Shown piece by piece: positions 1-10,908 of a stretch of DNA of 26,031 nt. The position numbers were made by a program, and so were the translations under genes. The DNA is taken from assembly GCF_001039355.2 (NCBI RefSeq), contig NW_019773666.1:1-26031 (forward strand). Direction: 5' to 3'. Every line of letters starts with the position of its first letter. Positions within the stretch are counted from its first letter, which is position 1. Below the pieces are notes generated by a model. The model worked only from the letters and a program-made list of their open reading frames with translations, made no database searches and was not told the origin of the DNA. The stretch comes from Lingula anatina. Lineage: Eukaryota > Brachiopoda > Lingulata > Lingulida > Lingulidae.

Positions 1-147
1 ACCATTTCTCATGGATTTGATGAAAATTTTGTCTTTTGGCTTGATAAAATTGACAGTGATGAGGAGCTGACTGATCTCTATGAAAAAGTTCCTTGTTCAT
101 GTGGTTTGGCAGGGGGGGCCGACTCTATCTTGGTTGTTTATGGATGA
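1..147 (+). CDS. Unidentified open frame entering from the left edge (possible 3' end of a gene)
   Basis: Reading in frame 1 from the first base gives 48 codons without a stop, ending in TGA at 145-147. The composition looks protein-like, with acidic and aromatic residues such as HGFDENFVFWLDKIDSDEEL followed by a CSCG segment. I do not recognise a family. It could be the last exon of an upstream gene, a fragment of an old transposon gene, or chance. A run of seven G at 112-118 is a place where a frameshift could hide. It does not resemble the N-terminus of the TFDP gene that follows. No poly(A) signal stands out just after the stop, which weakens the last-exon reading. Confidence 0.25.
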   Translation, partial: TISHGFDENFVFWLDKIDSDEELTDLYEKVPCSCGLAGGADSILVVYG

Positions 148-180
148 GCAAGTTAAAACTCAACCTGTAAATCAGTATTA

Positions 181-404
181 GACTCCGTTCACATGAAAAG
201 TCTATTTTCTAAAAATCTATTTTCTATTCGCGGTATCTTATGATCACTCTGAGCGCAGCCGAGAATTAATTACAGCTTTGGAAGTAACTGGCTCACGCTA
301 CCAGTAATTACGCCGCAGGATATTCAGGGCACAGACCGTGATCATAAGATACTGCGAATAGAAAATAGATTTTTAGAAAATAGACTTACCATGTGAACGA
401 AGCC
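181..404. mobile_element. Foldback MITE, PIF/Harbinger-like, older copy
   Basis: The element starts GACTCCGTTCACATG and ends CATGTGAACGAAGCC, so its ends are imperfect inverted repeats. It is flanked by TTA at 178-180 and 405-407, the 3-bp TWA-type duplication typical of PIF/Harbinger elements. Subterminal arms also pair, with TCTATTTTCT on the left and AGAAAATAGA on the right. It has no coding capacity. It is the same family as the element at 13104-13360: both share the terminal motif, the internal ACCGTGATCATAAGA block and the CCAGTAATTACG block. Its arms are more mismatched than those of the second copy, so it is probably older. The superfamily assignment rests on the target-site duplication and is inference. 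Confidence 0.85.
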
Positions 405-407
405 TTA

Positions 408-2615
408 CTCAATTTTGGCATGCATCTCGTTCCTAGCATAGAATGTGGTATATGAAATAAGTTTCATTTAAAATGATTATAAAATGATAACATGATTTTC
501 TGTGCTTGTGTGTTTCAGCCCATATCCCTGCAAAAAAGTGCTTCCTGCAACATTTACACTTAACAATCAGAATATATATTATTGATGGAAACAAAGGCAC
601 TCTCTCTCCCCCCCCCCCCTCCCCCAATCCATCTAATATTAGCCCGATTACTGGCCATACTCTTTAATACTGATTTAGGAGAACTGTCAACTCGCTGGAG
701 AAGGGTGATAACTCAAAGCTTTCAAAAACCTTCACTTATTCCAATAGTCAATTTTACAAGATTTCTTGTTTATTTTCACTGACATTAACAGAGGCCCACT
801 CACTTCATATCCCTTAATTTCCTGCTTATATAGGTCACATTGTTTTGGGAAATATAATTAATCAGTTTTGGTGGACAGAAGTGTGTGATTATCCAACAGG
901 GAGGTCTCCCCATTGTGGAATTGTGATGCCTTTTAGGCAATCAACAATGAATAATGACCCTAATGGAAACTAAGGTGTAGTCGCATGACATGCTCTCGTG
1001 TAGGTTCGAAGCTACTTCATGTGTCTGTTATTGCTCTAGAAAGAAACCAGCTTCAAAAAAAAATTTTTTTTTTGGTAGATTTCAAAGTCTGGCAAAGGGT
1101 GTAGTGTTTTAATTTAACAGCAGGATGTGCTAAGCACCAAGTGCATGAGGACAATATTCTGTTAATAACTCCTGTAGTGGCAAAATGTGAAGAAAATGAC
1201 TGAAAATGATGAAAAATTTTCATTTTAGGCACAAGTTGTCTTCTTTATTGTTTTCTGCCTAAAGGCCTATGAAGAAATTTAAGGCAGTTGAAATTTATGT
1301 TTTTGCAAAGCCACAAGAATGAAGGCAATGCATGTTGCTTCCCACAAAATGATTTAAAAAAAAAAAAAAAACCTGCATAGTTTCCTTGAGCCTAAATTAA
1401 TTTGTTTAAGCCACCTTGACTTAGCAGGAAGATTTCTCCCCTTGTAGCATTTCAACACATGCAAGTAACCAGCAATGCATGCTGTGAAGGAACATTTCCC
1501 AGCCCTTCCTTGCAATAATTCAATACATATCACTGTCTACTGTGTGGAGACAGACACTTTGGCAAATTCTGCATGTGTAGATTTTTCGAAGTTGATATTG
1601 GGATGTAGTGTGTTCACTCTGGTCATATGAAGAGAGGATATAGAAAGTAAGGGCTAGATGTAGGCCATCTGTGGCTGTGCTCACATGGTTGAGGTAAAGA
1701 GTGGATATAAAGTCATTCGAAATTTGGCCAATAGCGACCGCTTTTATTGAAAGGTAAAGAATGGTGTTAGTTATTATATAGCATCAGATAATGTTCAGTT
1801 AATTAAAATTACGTACTGGTATAGCATAAAAATAAATATAAAAAAAAAATAGTGCACATATTTTCATTTGTGGGGTTGCAAAGAGGCCGTATTCACAAGA
1901 TTGACATGAAGAATGGATACAGAAAGGGCAAGATGAAGGTCATTAGTTAACAGTTTAATATGAAGAATGTTGGGTTATATTTCTGCTGCTTAACGTAGTA
2001 TTAAAAATGACCCTTCTTCCTGTTGGAATATACTTCCTTGTAAAATGTTTTTAATCATTCGGTAGCCTTCATTTCCCCCCCAGAGGCCCATCTTCACTGT
2101 TATGGTAGAACAGGTTTATTAAGTTAATGTAATTTATGTGTATCCTTGTAATGATCATCATGGTTTTAACCTGTCTGGGGAGTTTTCCAGCTGTCAGAAC
2201 TGATGAATTGTTTTGTTCACACCAGCTAATATTATTATATATTATTGTTGCTTATTGATGTAAGGGAGTTTTTTCCACTATTAATTGACTTGTTGGACTG
2301 TTTTAAGTTGTTCATTTCATTATGTGTTATGAGAGAGAGAGAGAGAGAGAGAAGGAAAGACATGAAAAAGAAGACTTGCCTTATAAATGACTTAGTAGAA
2401 AAAAATACCTGGATTGGTGATTTATGTGTAACTCAGAAGAAACAGTTTAAAATGAATTGAGGTGAAAATTATGCATATCTTTTCATCACAGTCATGTTGA
2501 ACTTCTGATCAATATATGAATTATCATTTTGTAATTAGATTAATATTTTCTTAGATTATAGATAATTGAATAAATAGTTTGAGATATTAAACAAAGTATA
2601 TTCTATTGTTTCCAG
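408..2615. other. AT-rich non-coding stretch upstream of the first visible TFDP exon
   Basis: No convincing exon was found here on either strand. It holds a C-rich tract at 608-625, a piece at 701-714 (AAGGGTGATAACTC) resembling the terminus of the MITE at 5289-5633, A-runs near 1356-1371 and 1843-1851, and a (GA)n microsatellite at 2331-2353. It is most likely TFDP intron or 5' flank. The missing TFDP start-codon exon, which should end in phase 0, could be here as a very short coding piece, but I cannot point to it. Confidence 0.5.
2331..2353. repeat. (GA)n microsatellite
   Basis: About 11 uninterrupted GA units lie some 260 bp upstream of the first visible TFDP exon. Confidence 0.9.
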
Positions 2616-2845
2616 GCGGGCCTCTATGATGCCAATGGTGAGTTGACAGGGTTCAAGGACCAGGCACAGCCCAAACAGCCTAGTAAGTCTTGAAAAAAGT
2701 TTTTATTGTTTTTTGTTTCTACACAGATGTTAGAAATACATATAGAGCTTTTAATGGCTGTCAGTTTGGTGTTAAATGAAATACTAATGTATATATTACT
2801 TGTAAAGTTAAACTAAAATTGATGGTCAGCAAACCTGTAATTTTG

Positions 2846-2901
<56 letters not shown>

Positions 2902-5900
2902 GCACATTCAATTCAATGTCTGTTACTCAAACTGTATTGATTCACATTTCTCAAACAAATCATTTGAAGACGACACAAATATCATGGCATTCATTTATTC
3001 ATTCTTTTCCAGTTCATTTTGTGGCTGTCCCGATTAGTTCTCCAAACAAGTTCCTCGTGTCAAATTCACAGCCTACAATCCTGCCCAAGACTACAACAGT
3101 ACAATCTCCAATGGTACGTATCACTGCTATTACTGCTATTGTATCCGTACTTTTATTGTTTGTGTACTATAATTGGGTCAATTATGGTAATATGGCTGTC
3201 AGTCCACATTCTTTCCGAAGACTGTATCAATACATTATCTGCTGGTATTTCCATTATGACTGTCATTATGTTTGCACTGATCATTGTATTGGTAGTATCG
3301 CTGAATTTGTGCTGTCACTGCATTGGTTACTATTGGTACTGTCATAATAATTGTAACTGTCATTGTATTGGTAGTGTCATTGTATCTGTACTGTCATTGT
3401 ATAAGTGCTGTCACTCTGTCTGTACTGTTGTTGCATGGGTACTATGCCTGTATCCATGCTGTCATTATACATGACTTGATTTTAACACGTTCCCCAATAT
3501 TTCAGATTTTAAGCAGTTCTCCGTCTCAGCGCCTCACTCTCCCCCAGATTATATCCAGCAATGCGCGGGGCACTAATGTTCCCATGATGCTCGACTCGCC
3601 GGGAATTCTGGGAGCAATCAGAAAGCGGGGAGGTGATATTGAAATAGACTTTGGTGACAGGTATGAGTTACTGTTGAAGTACCTCAAGAAAGGCGGAATG
3701 ATTTAAAATTATTATTTTAAAGATGACTGTTTTTATAGTCTCAGTGCAGCCAAGCAGGTCTATAGGACATAGATTTAATTTTTTCTCTGACATTTTGTAA
3801 ATTTAGGCCATTTTCATTTCACCGTTTACTGTAAGTTTGGGATTATACAGTTTTTTTCATTCCAAGGATGATATTAATTGGAATCTTATTAATTTATTTG
3901 AATACATTGTTGCCTTAGGCATAAAAAAAGACTCTGTGAAATATGTTTTTTCATGCAGAAACTTGCAGATGTGGAAATGCATTTTCAGTTGTTGTTTAGA
4001 AGCAGTAATCTTCGAAAGCAAAAATACAATTAAAAAAGAAAAACTACAAATCTAAACTTTTTAGATTCTTTTAATGTGTCATCTGAAATTTTCAGTAAAA
4101 GAAGGAAAGGAGAGAAAGGCGGCAAGGGGCTACGTCATTTCTCCATGAAGGTGTGTGAGAAGGTCCAGAAGAAGGGGGTGACATCGTACAACGAGGTGGC
4201 AGACGAACTGGTGGCGGAGTTCAGTGACCCCAGACATATGACCCCCACAGATCAGGTCAGTGGCTGAAAACTGGGTCTTTAGAAAATGGTGTTTGTTTGA
4301 AATTTAAAGATGGCTTCTTTAAAACAATACAGATTTATGTGTACTTGCAATTGAATTAAATTGAATCTAGTGACAGAAATGTGATCTGTAGAAAATATTG
4401 TTTAGAATTTTATGAAGATTGCATTGAGCATTGTATTATATTGCACCAGTACAGCTTTTACTGCTGTCTATCTTAGCCTAATGTTTCCACCATTTTCCAT
4501 TCAGCAATACGATCAGAAGAACATCCGAAGGCGCGTGTATGATGCGCTGAACGTGTTGATGGCCATGAACATCATATCTAAAGAGAAGAAAGAGATCAGG
4601 TGGATAGGCCTGCCCACAAATTCCGCACAAGAGTGTCAAAATCTAGAGGTAAGAATGGGGCCCCTCGGCCAATAGGGAAAAAAAGTAAACGTAAAGGAAA
4701 AGTTTGGTTTTTGTAAACCACACTGCACGTGCATCTCATTAGATGACAAAATGCATGGGAATTTATTTGGTACTGAAACAGACTGGTTGTAGATGTTTTC
4801 ATTTCCCTAGGGAGGATACCGCCCAGCTGTCATATTAAAAACTACTGGGCAGAGACGGAAGTTAATTTCTATATTATGAAGTTACTTTCGTTGCTTCTGT
4901 CTGGTGTTTCTGTCTAGAGAAACCCGAGGTGGTTGGAAAATGTAATTAGTTAGAGACAGAAATAGATTTCTTAATCATCAAGTGGTTAATATCTTTTTCT
5001 GTCTGGTATTCTAGTTAGAGAAACAGAGGCGGTTGGAAAGGATACGGCACAAAACTCAACAGTTACAGGAACTCATTTTACAGGTGAGATACCTACAGTA
5101 GTAACGTTTATAGACCAAAGCAAGGATCTTGTGTATATTTTCCTTATTGAAACTTTCATGTAGCTGCTCGCCATAATCTGAATAGTATTGGGAAGATTTT
5201 GTGTAAATTTTCCAATTGATATTAGACGATGATGTGAAAATCAATTCTTTCATAATTCCTTTTGTTTCAAGTCCATCTTTTTGCCAGCTTAAAGGGATAA
5301 TAACTCTTCGTTTTGGCCAAAAAATGAATTTTCCTGGAGTAAACAACAATTTTCCCATACTTACCAATGGTTAATGAATCCATTTTTACATTCAAAGTTA
5401 GTCCCTGGTTTTTTTCTAAAAAGTTTGGTTTTTTGTTAAATTCTCTTAAGAGATTATAACAGAGTATAGCCATCAATGGAGGTGACGTGGTCTGAAGACA
5501 AGTTCAGATATCATAATAATAGCTATAACTGCTGTTTTTGTCGTAAAACAGAATATATTTTATTTCTATGAGTTGTTCACGATGTTTCTGTTGTGAAATA
5601 TAGACCTCATACGAAGAGTTATTATCCCTTTAACAGTTTAGCTGTAATATAAAACCATGTTCATTACAGCAAATAGCATTCAAGAACCTGGTAAACAGAA
5701 ATCGTGATCTTGAAAAAACCCAAGGTCCGCCAACTGCTAATTCGGCCATTCAGCTTCCTTTTATCATAGTGAACACAAGCAAAAAGACTGTCATAGACTG
5801 CAGCATATCAAACGACAAGTGAGTATTCATATCAAACCCTAATGAATATTTTATAATAAAGAGCAGTCAAATATAAGGAATTAATATGAAGAATGTAATA

Positions 5901-7094
5901 AATGAATAATTTGAAATATTAAGTAAATAATGTAAAATATGAGACACATTTAAACATTCAAAGCGGTTTTATTTCCTTTCAGGTATGAATATTTATTCAA
6001 TTTTGACAACACATTTGAGATTCATGACGACATCGAAGTCCTCAAAAGAATGGGGATGGCATTCGGGTTGGAGAAGAGTAGTATATCAGACGAGCATCTC
6101 AGTAAAGCCATGAAAATGGTCCCAAAGTCTTTAGAACCATATGTCCTACGTAAGTATAGTCTTCGTTGTGAAAATGGCCCCAAAGTGCATATTCTTTACA
6201 TGGAAGAGATATGACGTCTTTTATGTTGTGAGCTTGACAAAGATTGTTTTCAAATAAACACACCATGACTGGCTCCGAAGAATTCCAGCATAAATTGACA
6301 ATAAATGGCAGCAGTACTGTACTGAACTAAGTGTAGTAATTTGTATACATTTTAGTTTGAACAATTTTTATTTAGAGCGTGGTTGACTTCTGGTTTCAGA
6401 ACTGGCCAATGTCCCTGGCGTGGCTGGGCCCAGTGGTATTAAAGTGGAGGCGTCTGCAGCAGCAAGGTATGATGGGTAATATAGTACGATATAACTTGGC
6501 ATGTTTTATAATATTGAAAATACAACCTTTGTTATATTTAGAATACAAGCTTTGTCAGTGAACAAGACATGAGAAATTGAACAGCAGAAAAGCATAATTA
6601 TTTTTTGTACACACTTGATATTTTATTTTCAATCAAGTGGTCATGTTTCTGCATTTTCTGTGGTGTATAAATGGGGAGTTGAATGTCTCGGTTTTAGTGC
6701 TAAATATAGTTGTCCTGCTGAAGAATATTTTGAAATGTCTTTTCTAATCGTCTTCATGTATGAAATTATATGGTTTTAGACTTTAAGAGGGGTGGGGGTT
6801 TCAGCCGTGTCCGTACAATTTATGAGCATACCTCCCCTCTGCGTTTAAAAATTTTTTTTTTAATTATTTTTTTTCATCTGCAGCAGTCTGACCAATCAGC
6901 CATACTTCCTCACTTCCGGAGACAGCACGGATGCAGAAGTTGCCCTGGCAACCAGTCACATGTCCCGCCAGTCCAGCCTCGGCTCTTATTCAGACTTGGC
7001 GCCATCTAGAGGGGCCACGGAGACTCCGTCGGAATGCTTCTCGGACGATGACGAGGATGAGTCTGAGCGATCAAGCCCGGTGGATATCAACTGA
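2616..7094 (+). CDS. TFDP1: E2F dimerization partner (DP), TFDP1/TFDP2 type; 5' partial
   Basis: Ten exons join in frame: 2616-2682, 3013-3113, 3506-3660, 4096-4255, 4505-4648, 5015-5083, 5670-5818, 5983-6149, 6400-6466 and 6884-7094 (TGA 7092-7094). They give 429 residues; all introns are GT-AG. The first exon reads [13 protein letters not shown], like the vertebrate DP1 N-terminus just after its initial MAKD, so only a few residues are missing. Exons 4-5 carry the winged-helix DNA-binding domain ([15 protein letters not shown], then [16 protein letters not shown] with the RRxYD DNA-contact motif). Exon 6 starts the coiled coil ([19 protein letters not shown]). Exons 7-8 hold the DP dimerization region ([20 protein letters not shown], then [20 protein letters not shown]). 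The C-terminus is acidic (DDDEDESE). DP proteins pair with E2F proteins to bind cell-cycle promoters in the nucleus. Invertebrates usually have one DP gene, so TFDP1 here means the TFDP1/2 ancestor. Identity is near certain; the start is missing. Confidence 0.95.
2848..2899 (+). repeat. (TC)n microsatellite in a TFDP intron
   Basis: About 26 TC units lie on the sense strand between TFDP exons 1 and 2, ending some 110 bp before the acceptor at 3011-3012. Its transcript is pyrimidine-only, so it could bind PTB-type proteins, but that is inference. Confidence 0.95.
3120..3475 (+). repeat. Degenerate minisatellite-like repeat in TFDP intron 2
   Basis: The intron is filled with imperfect repetitions of a TACTGTCATTGTAT-like word, with variants such as ACTGTCATTGTATTGGTAGT and CTGTACTGTCATTGTATAAG. 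Units vary in length and sequence. The skewed composition leaves three overlapping open frames rich in cysteine, valine and histidine codons, which I read as by-products of the repeat and not as genes. Confidence 0.7.
4893..4942 (+). pseudogene. Relic copy of the 3' splice site and start of TFDP exon 6
   Basis: CTTCTGTCTGGTGTTTCTGTCTAG followed by AGAAACCCGAGGTGGTTGG closely resembles the true acceptor and exon start at 4997-5038 (TTCTGTCTGGTATTCTAG, then AGAAACAGAGGCGGTTGG), about 105 bp downstream. The relic keeps an acceptor-like CTAG, but the frame ends at TAG after a dozen codons and the rest of the exon is not recognisable. It is an internal duplication that has decayed. Confidence 0.75.
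5289..5633. mobile_element. MITE with 19-bp inverted ends flanked by TTAA, in TFDP intron 6
   Basis: The left end reads TTAA then AGGGATAATAACTCTTCGT (5289-5311). The right end at 5611-5633 is its exact reverse complement including TTAA. The 345-bp span has no plausible coding frame. TTAA on both sides fits a piggyBac-type target duplication, but the terminal bases do not clearly match canonical piggyBac ends, and a TA-duplicating (Tc1/mariner) boundary one or two bases away is possible. It lies between exons 6 and 7 without touching splice sites. From general knowledge, similar AAGGGAGATAACTC-type repeats are common in mollusc genomes. Confidence 0.8.
6881..6886 (+). promoter_or_regulatory. 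NAGNAG tandem 3' splice site of the last TFDP exon
   Basis: The intron ends CTGCAGCAG after a long T-rich tract, so splicing may use CAG at 6881-6883 or CAG at 6884-6886. Both keep the frame; they differ by one serine before LTNQPYFLT. Such tandem acceptors often give mixed isoforms. Confidence 0.6.
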
Positions 7095-8570
7095 TGGCGG
7101 ACGTGGTGATACAAGGACATGTATACTTGATATACTTAATTCACAGCAGTCGTTTGTTCACGGGTTTCTCACAACAACAGCAGTGGTGGTGTTTTTGTCA
7201 CTGTTGATTTGCGGTGGTGACGACGACGACAGCGGAGTGAGAGCATAGAAGTGACTGTTGACATTGCAGAGATAAAGGCAGCAGATTGAATTTTTGAAAG
7301 GAATTAAAAAAAAGAAACTATTTAAGATTTTATAAAGATTGCTGTTCAGTACAGAATACAAATCTTACACTATGAAGATAACGGGAAACAGGAAAAAGCA
7401 TTTACTGTGAATTATTATTTTAAGTGAATGTTGTTTATTACAGTAAAAGCACAAACAAAAGAACGAGCTAGAAAAAAAAAAAGAAGTGGGAAAACTCACA
7501 GTTTCTAACCATTATGACTGTACATTATATGTGTCAGCTGGTGGTACTTTAACAAGAGAGAAAACAAAGCCTCAGAGCCATATAACATAACTTGTAGTGC
7601 AGGACACGTGCAACATGGGTCTTTTGTATGTATACATATTATTTTATAGACTGACTTAGGCCACCTGCTCTATAACTACTATTATTTCTATTATATACAC
7701 GTGTGCATGTTATGTATAGATTCTTAATATCACATTTGCCCTATCGCCCTTGTTTAAATTTTCTCACTCCATCCCTCCATCCTTTTCCCTGTAAATCTTC
7801 CCTCTTGTAAAAATTTGACATTTCCTTTTGTATCCAATCCAATATGAAAATTTACTGTCCTCTTTTCCTACCGTAACCTCTGCTAAGTAAATTGCCAGTT
7901 TTGAATTGTGAAAGATGATGAAAAGAAATTGATTTGGCAGCGTTAAGAGAAATTTAAAAATGACTGTGTGAGAAGTGAAGATTGTCATGGAAATTATTTC
8001 AAACAAAAATTTTTAGAACAAGACAAAAAGGACTTAATTGAGGTATGGGGAAAAGGTAGCTTTGTCCATAATACAAGCTTTGAACCCGGTGCTTGTTTGC
8101 TTTCGACCTAAGTTTAAAAAATGTGATGCTGTACCAAATATTAAAAACGGTAATTCACAACCAGTATTTTATATACACTTAGTAATTCTTACCAGGTAAG
8201 TGGGAAAATGTTAAATAATGAGTTAAAGTGAAGAAGACATTGGCTGACAAAATAGTTCAATTATACATTGGTGTTGAACACGGAAGGGCTTATTGAATTT
8301 GTATCAAATTGTGTTTAGCTTTTAGTCGTGTATTTTGATGTGATTTCTATTTATTATTGCCTAGTGTTTATTTTTCCTTCTGATGGATGAAATTTGAGGT
8401 TTGAGGCTTGTATTAATAAAATTAGGTGAGAGCAGCACATGTACCTTTAGGGTTGATGAAGCTCAAAGGAAATCTGGCCTTCCTTGACAATATTCATTTA
8501 TGCTTGAAGTTAACTTGGATTTGTTGTCATAAGATGAAATTAAGAATGCTGATTTGGCATTAATTCAGTT
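7095..8570 (+). other. Probable TFDP 3' UTR and downstream AT-rich DNA
   Basis: No coding exon is evident after the TFDP stop. An AATAAA at 8415-8420 is one possible polyadenylation signal. A stronger candidate, AATAAA at 10567-10572 followed by a TTTTGTGTGG-type GU-rich stretch, lies inside the duplicated block further on. If that one is used, the 3' UTR is about 3.5 kb long. I cannot decide between them from sequence. Confidence 0.5.
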
Positions 8571-10907
8571 GATAAATTGATTTTGGTGAAACTATTATAA
8601 AGGGAGGCTAAAATTTTTACATATATTTATTATAATTAATCATTCTTTTTGACTATTTTGGGGACATTCTTTAATTGACTTGAAGTTAAAGATTTCATAT
8701 CAAAGAATGGTGAAGTACGTGTTTAGTGAAGAGGCTTCATTGACTCCCCATAGTATATGTTTTTGTGTCGTTTCTTTTATTAAGTACATAATGTTCAGAA
8801 AAGGAAAGTACAAGTTGTGCGTTCAGTGTTCTGAAGCACAGTGTTTCATTTTATCCATTGAGATTGCTATGAAGCGAAGAGCATTTTACATCTTTTAACC
8901 AACTTGGTCTTCATAAAATGTGTGCAGTTGATTACCATGTACGGGTTCAAATCACATATTTTGTCATGTGCATGTGAGAGTGACCAATACAAGCACGCGG
9001 AATCGAATTCTCACAGGGCGTTTCGTGCTGATAGTGTTCTTATAAGAGAGTTTGAATGTTATAGAGCATGACTGGTGGAAAATGAGGTTACTTCATTTCC
9101 ATTATTATAAATAAGTTGAGGTATAGTTAAGATGACATAGTAAGTGATCTGTAAATTTGACCTTATTTTTCTAATTTAATAACGGGGTCTTCAACCATGG
9201 CTTGTAAGCTCTGATACAGAATTTTTTTCGGCCCATCTCAGTCTGTTATGTGAATATTAGAGTTGTTTCTCTCATTGCCTTTTAATTAGTGACAAATGTG
9301 AATTGTATTGCCTCCTAAATTAAAGAACCATTTATATGGAAAAGCATTGTTACTATTACTGAATAACAAAAATTGTGTCATGTTAGTGAGGTCAAACATT
9401 GTATAGCAAATGTTGTGGTGCATTGTTGTTTGGCATACAGGACTTGTCAAGTGCTTTTTGGATGCACATTCTCAAGGTTTATTCTGTGTTGCTTTTGCAT
9501 AATGCCTGCTCAGCTCGGGGGAGTACTTTAGACCAAAATGGCCACTACACACAACACCTAACTACCAGTTCAAAATGCCTCAAGGTTCATATAATTTGTT
9601 AGGAATCTTGGTGATGTGGTAGATAACCATGATAGTGCAAGTTTGTACCATGACAGCTAAGGTAAAAATATTATGATGCGAGCTGAAACTGTTATGATGT
9701 GAATTACAACCACGATGATGAGTTGAAAATGTTATAATGAGAATCTAACAACCATGAAGTAAAGAAGGCATGCTGTGGAGTCAGAATCTTCATGATAGTG
9801 AATTACTCATGATGTAGGTTTGACATTGTTTGTTTGTTAGAGTCGTAATATGTGAGAACTATGGTGGCATGGGAATGACATATTAATCATCTGAAGTGAA
9901 ACCTTGGTGTGTGGTTTGAAGGCTATCTTGGTCTACAGCAGTCCTCCCCTGAGCGCCTTATTCCAACAGTTTTCACATTTACTCTTCTGGGCAGAATCAT
10001 CTCACTTATTTTATTGTGAATATTTAATTGGCATTGCTATTATTATTATAATAATTAAATTATCAAAATTTTATTTTAATTGTACAGCAGTGAATGTAAA
10101 CCAGACCTAGTGTGTTTAACATGGGTATGGTTATATTAGGTAGCAGTGAGGCTACTGGATTTTTATCACATTAATGGTGACCATTTTTTTTTTTTTTTTT
10201 TTTTTTGTAATATAGTAAAAAAAAAGTTTGAAATGAATTAAATGTGTGGGGTTTTTCATGCCTACAGTCAGGGAGGCCAAGGTGATGATGATTATAATAT
10301 TTGAAAGAGGCATCTTCATTTCCTGGTTATCTGAAAAAAATTTTGGTTTCTTCTGTGAAACGAGTAAAATACTGGAAGGGAATGTATCTGTATTTCTTTG
10401 CCATTGTTCAGGAAGAAGACGGCAGTGATGATGATAATTATAACGAACATCAATTAATACTTGATTGATGACTGTTTTGTGTAAGGGAAGATGCCTGCTT
10501 GCATTCAACACATACAGATTGGCTGTATCTGGTGTTGAACATTTGTGTACAGTAGTAGAAGATTGGAATAAACTCAGTCGAGATATTATCTTTTGTGTGG
10601 AGCTTTTGTTCTTAATCTCAATGTTTTAAATTTAGAGATTTTCAATAACTTGTTTCCCCCAAGTCCTACTAACATCAAAATGGACAAAATAGAAAAAAAT
10701 TTAATTTATTAAACGATGCGTTAAAAGTTAAGGCAAGAAGAAGTTGATGTTATGCTGACGAAATAATCCTATGTCATCCTGCAATTAAGGCCAAACAGTT
10801 AAGTAAGAGCTATTGTTTATACCACTTTAGAATATGGTTAAGGGTACTCTATCCTGTTTTTACCCGTCAAAATAAAATATCCTCTAGAAATGCTACACAC
10901 TGAAACA
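8571..10907 (+). repeat. Large duplicated block, copy 1 (no MITE)
   Basis: This 2337-bp segment recurs at 10909-13468 in the same orientation, with scattered single-base differences and small indels. It begins GATAAATTGATTTTGG and stops at the single N at 10908. It has no convincing gene; the short open frames in it differ in sequence or length in the other copy. It includes a T-run at about 10184-10206 and AATAAA at 10567-10572 with GU-rich sequence after it. It probably contains the end of the TFDP transcript. Confidence 0.95.
10567..10572 (+). terminator. Candidate polyadenylation signal (TFDP), copy 1
   Basis: AATAAA is followed 20-40 bases later by TTTTGTGTGGAGCTTTTG, a good GU/U-rich downstream element. 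The same arrangement is kept in the second copy (12874-12879). It is the best-looking plus-strand poly(A) site between TFDP and ZRSR2. Confidence 0.5.
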
Positions 10908-10908
10908 N
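10908..10908. other. Single N marking an assembly join
   Basis: The only ambiguous base in the window lies exactly between the two copies of the 2.3-kb block. This is where one contig or read path would end and another begin. Confidence 0.9.

Noticed and set aside
408-2615. TFDP start-codon exon
   Set aside because: No short ATG-containing exon ending in phase 0 with a clear donor and MAKD-like residues could be distinguished from chance.
3019-3474. Long plus-strand open frames (143 and 151 codons) overlapping TFDP exon 2 and the following intron
   Set aside because: They read through a splice donor at 3114 and are kept open by the skewed minisatellite-like repeat; the residues are repeat-like and match no family.
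8680-8898. 72-codon open frame repeated at 11018-11236
   Set aside because: It looks conserved only because it lies in the duplicated block, which as a whole is equally similar. No domain is recognisable and it sits in probable UTR or intergenic DNA.
10152-10511. 119-codon minus-strand open frame with counterparts at 12455-12818
   Set aside because: It runs across a poly-A/T tract and is broken into two frames in the other copy, as expected of non-coding sequence.
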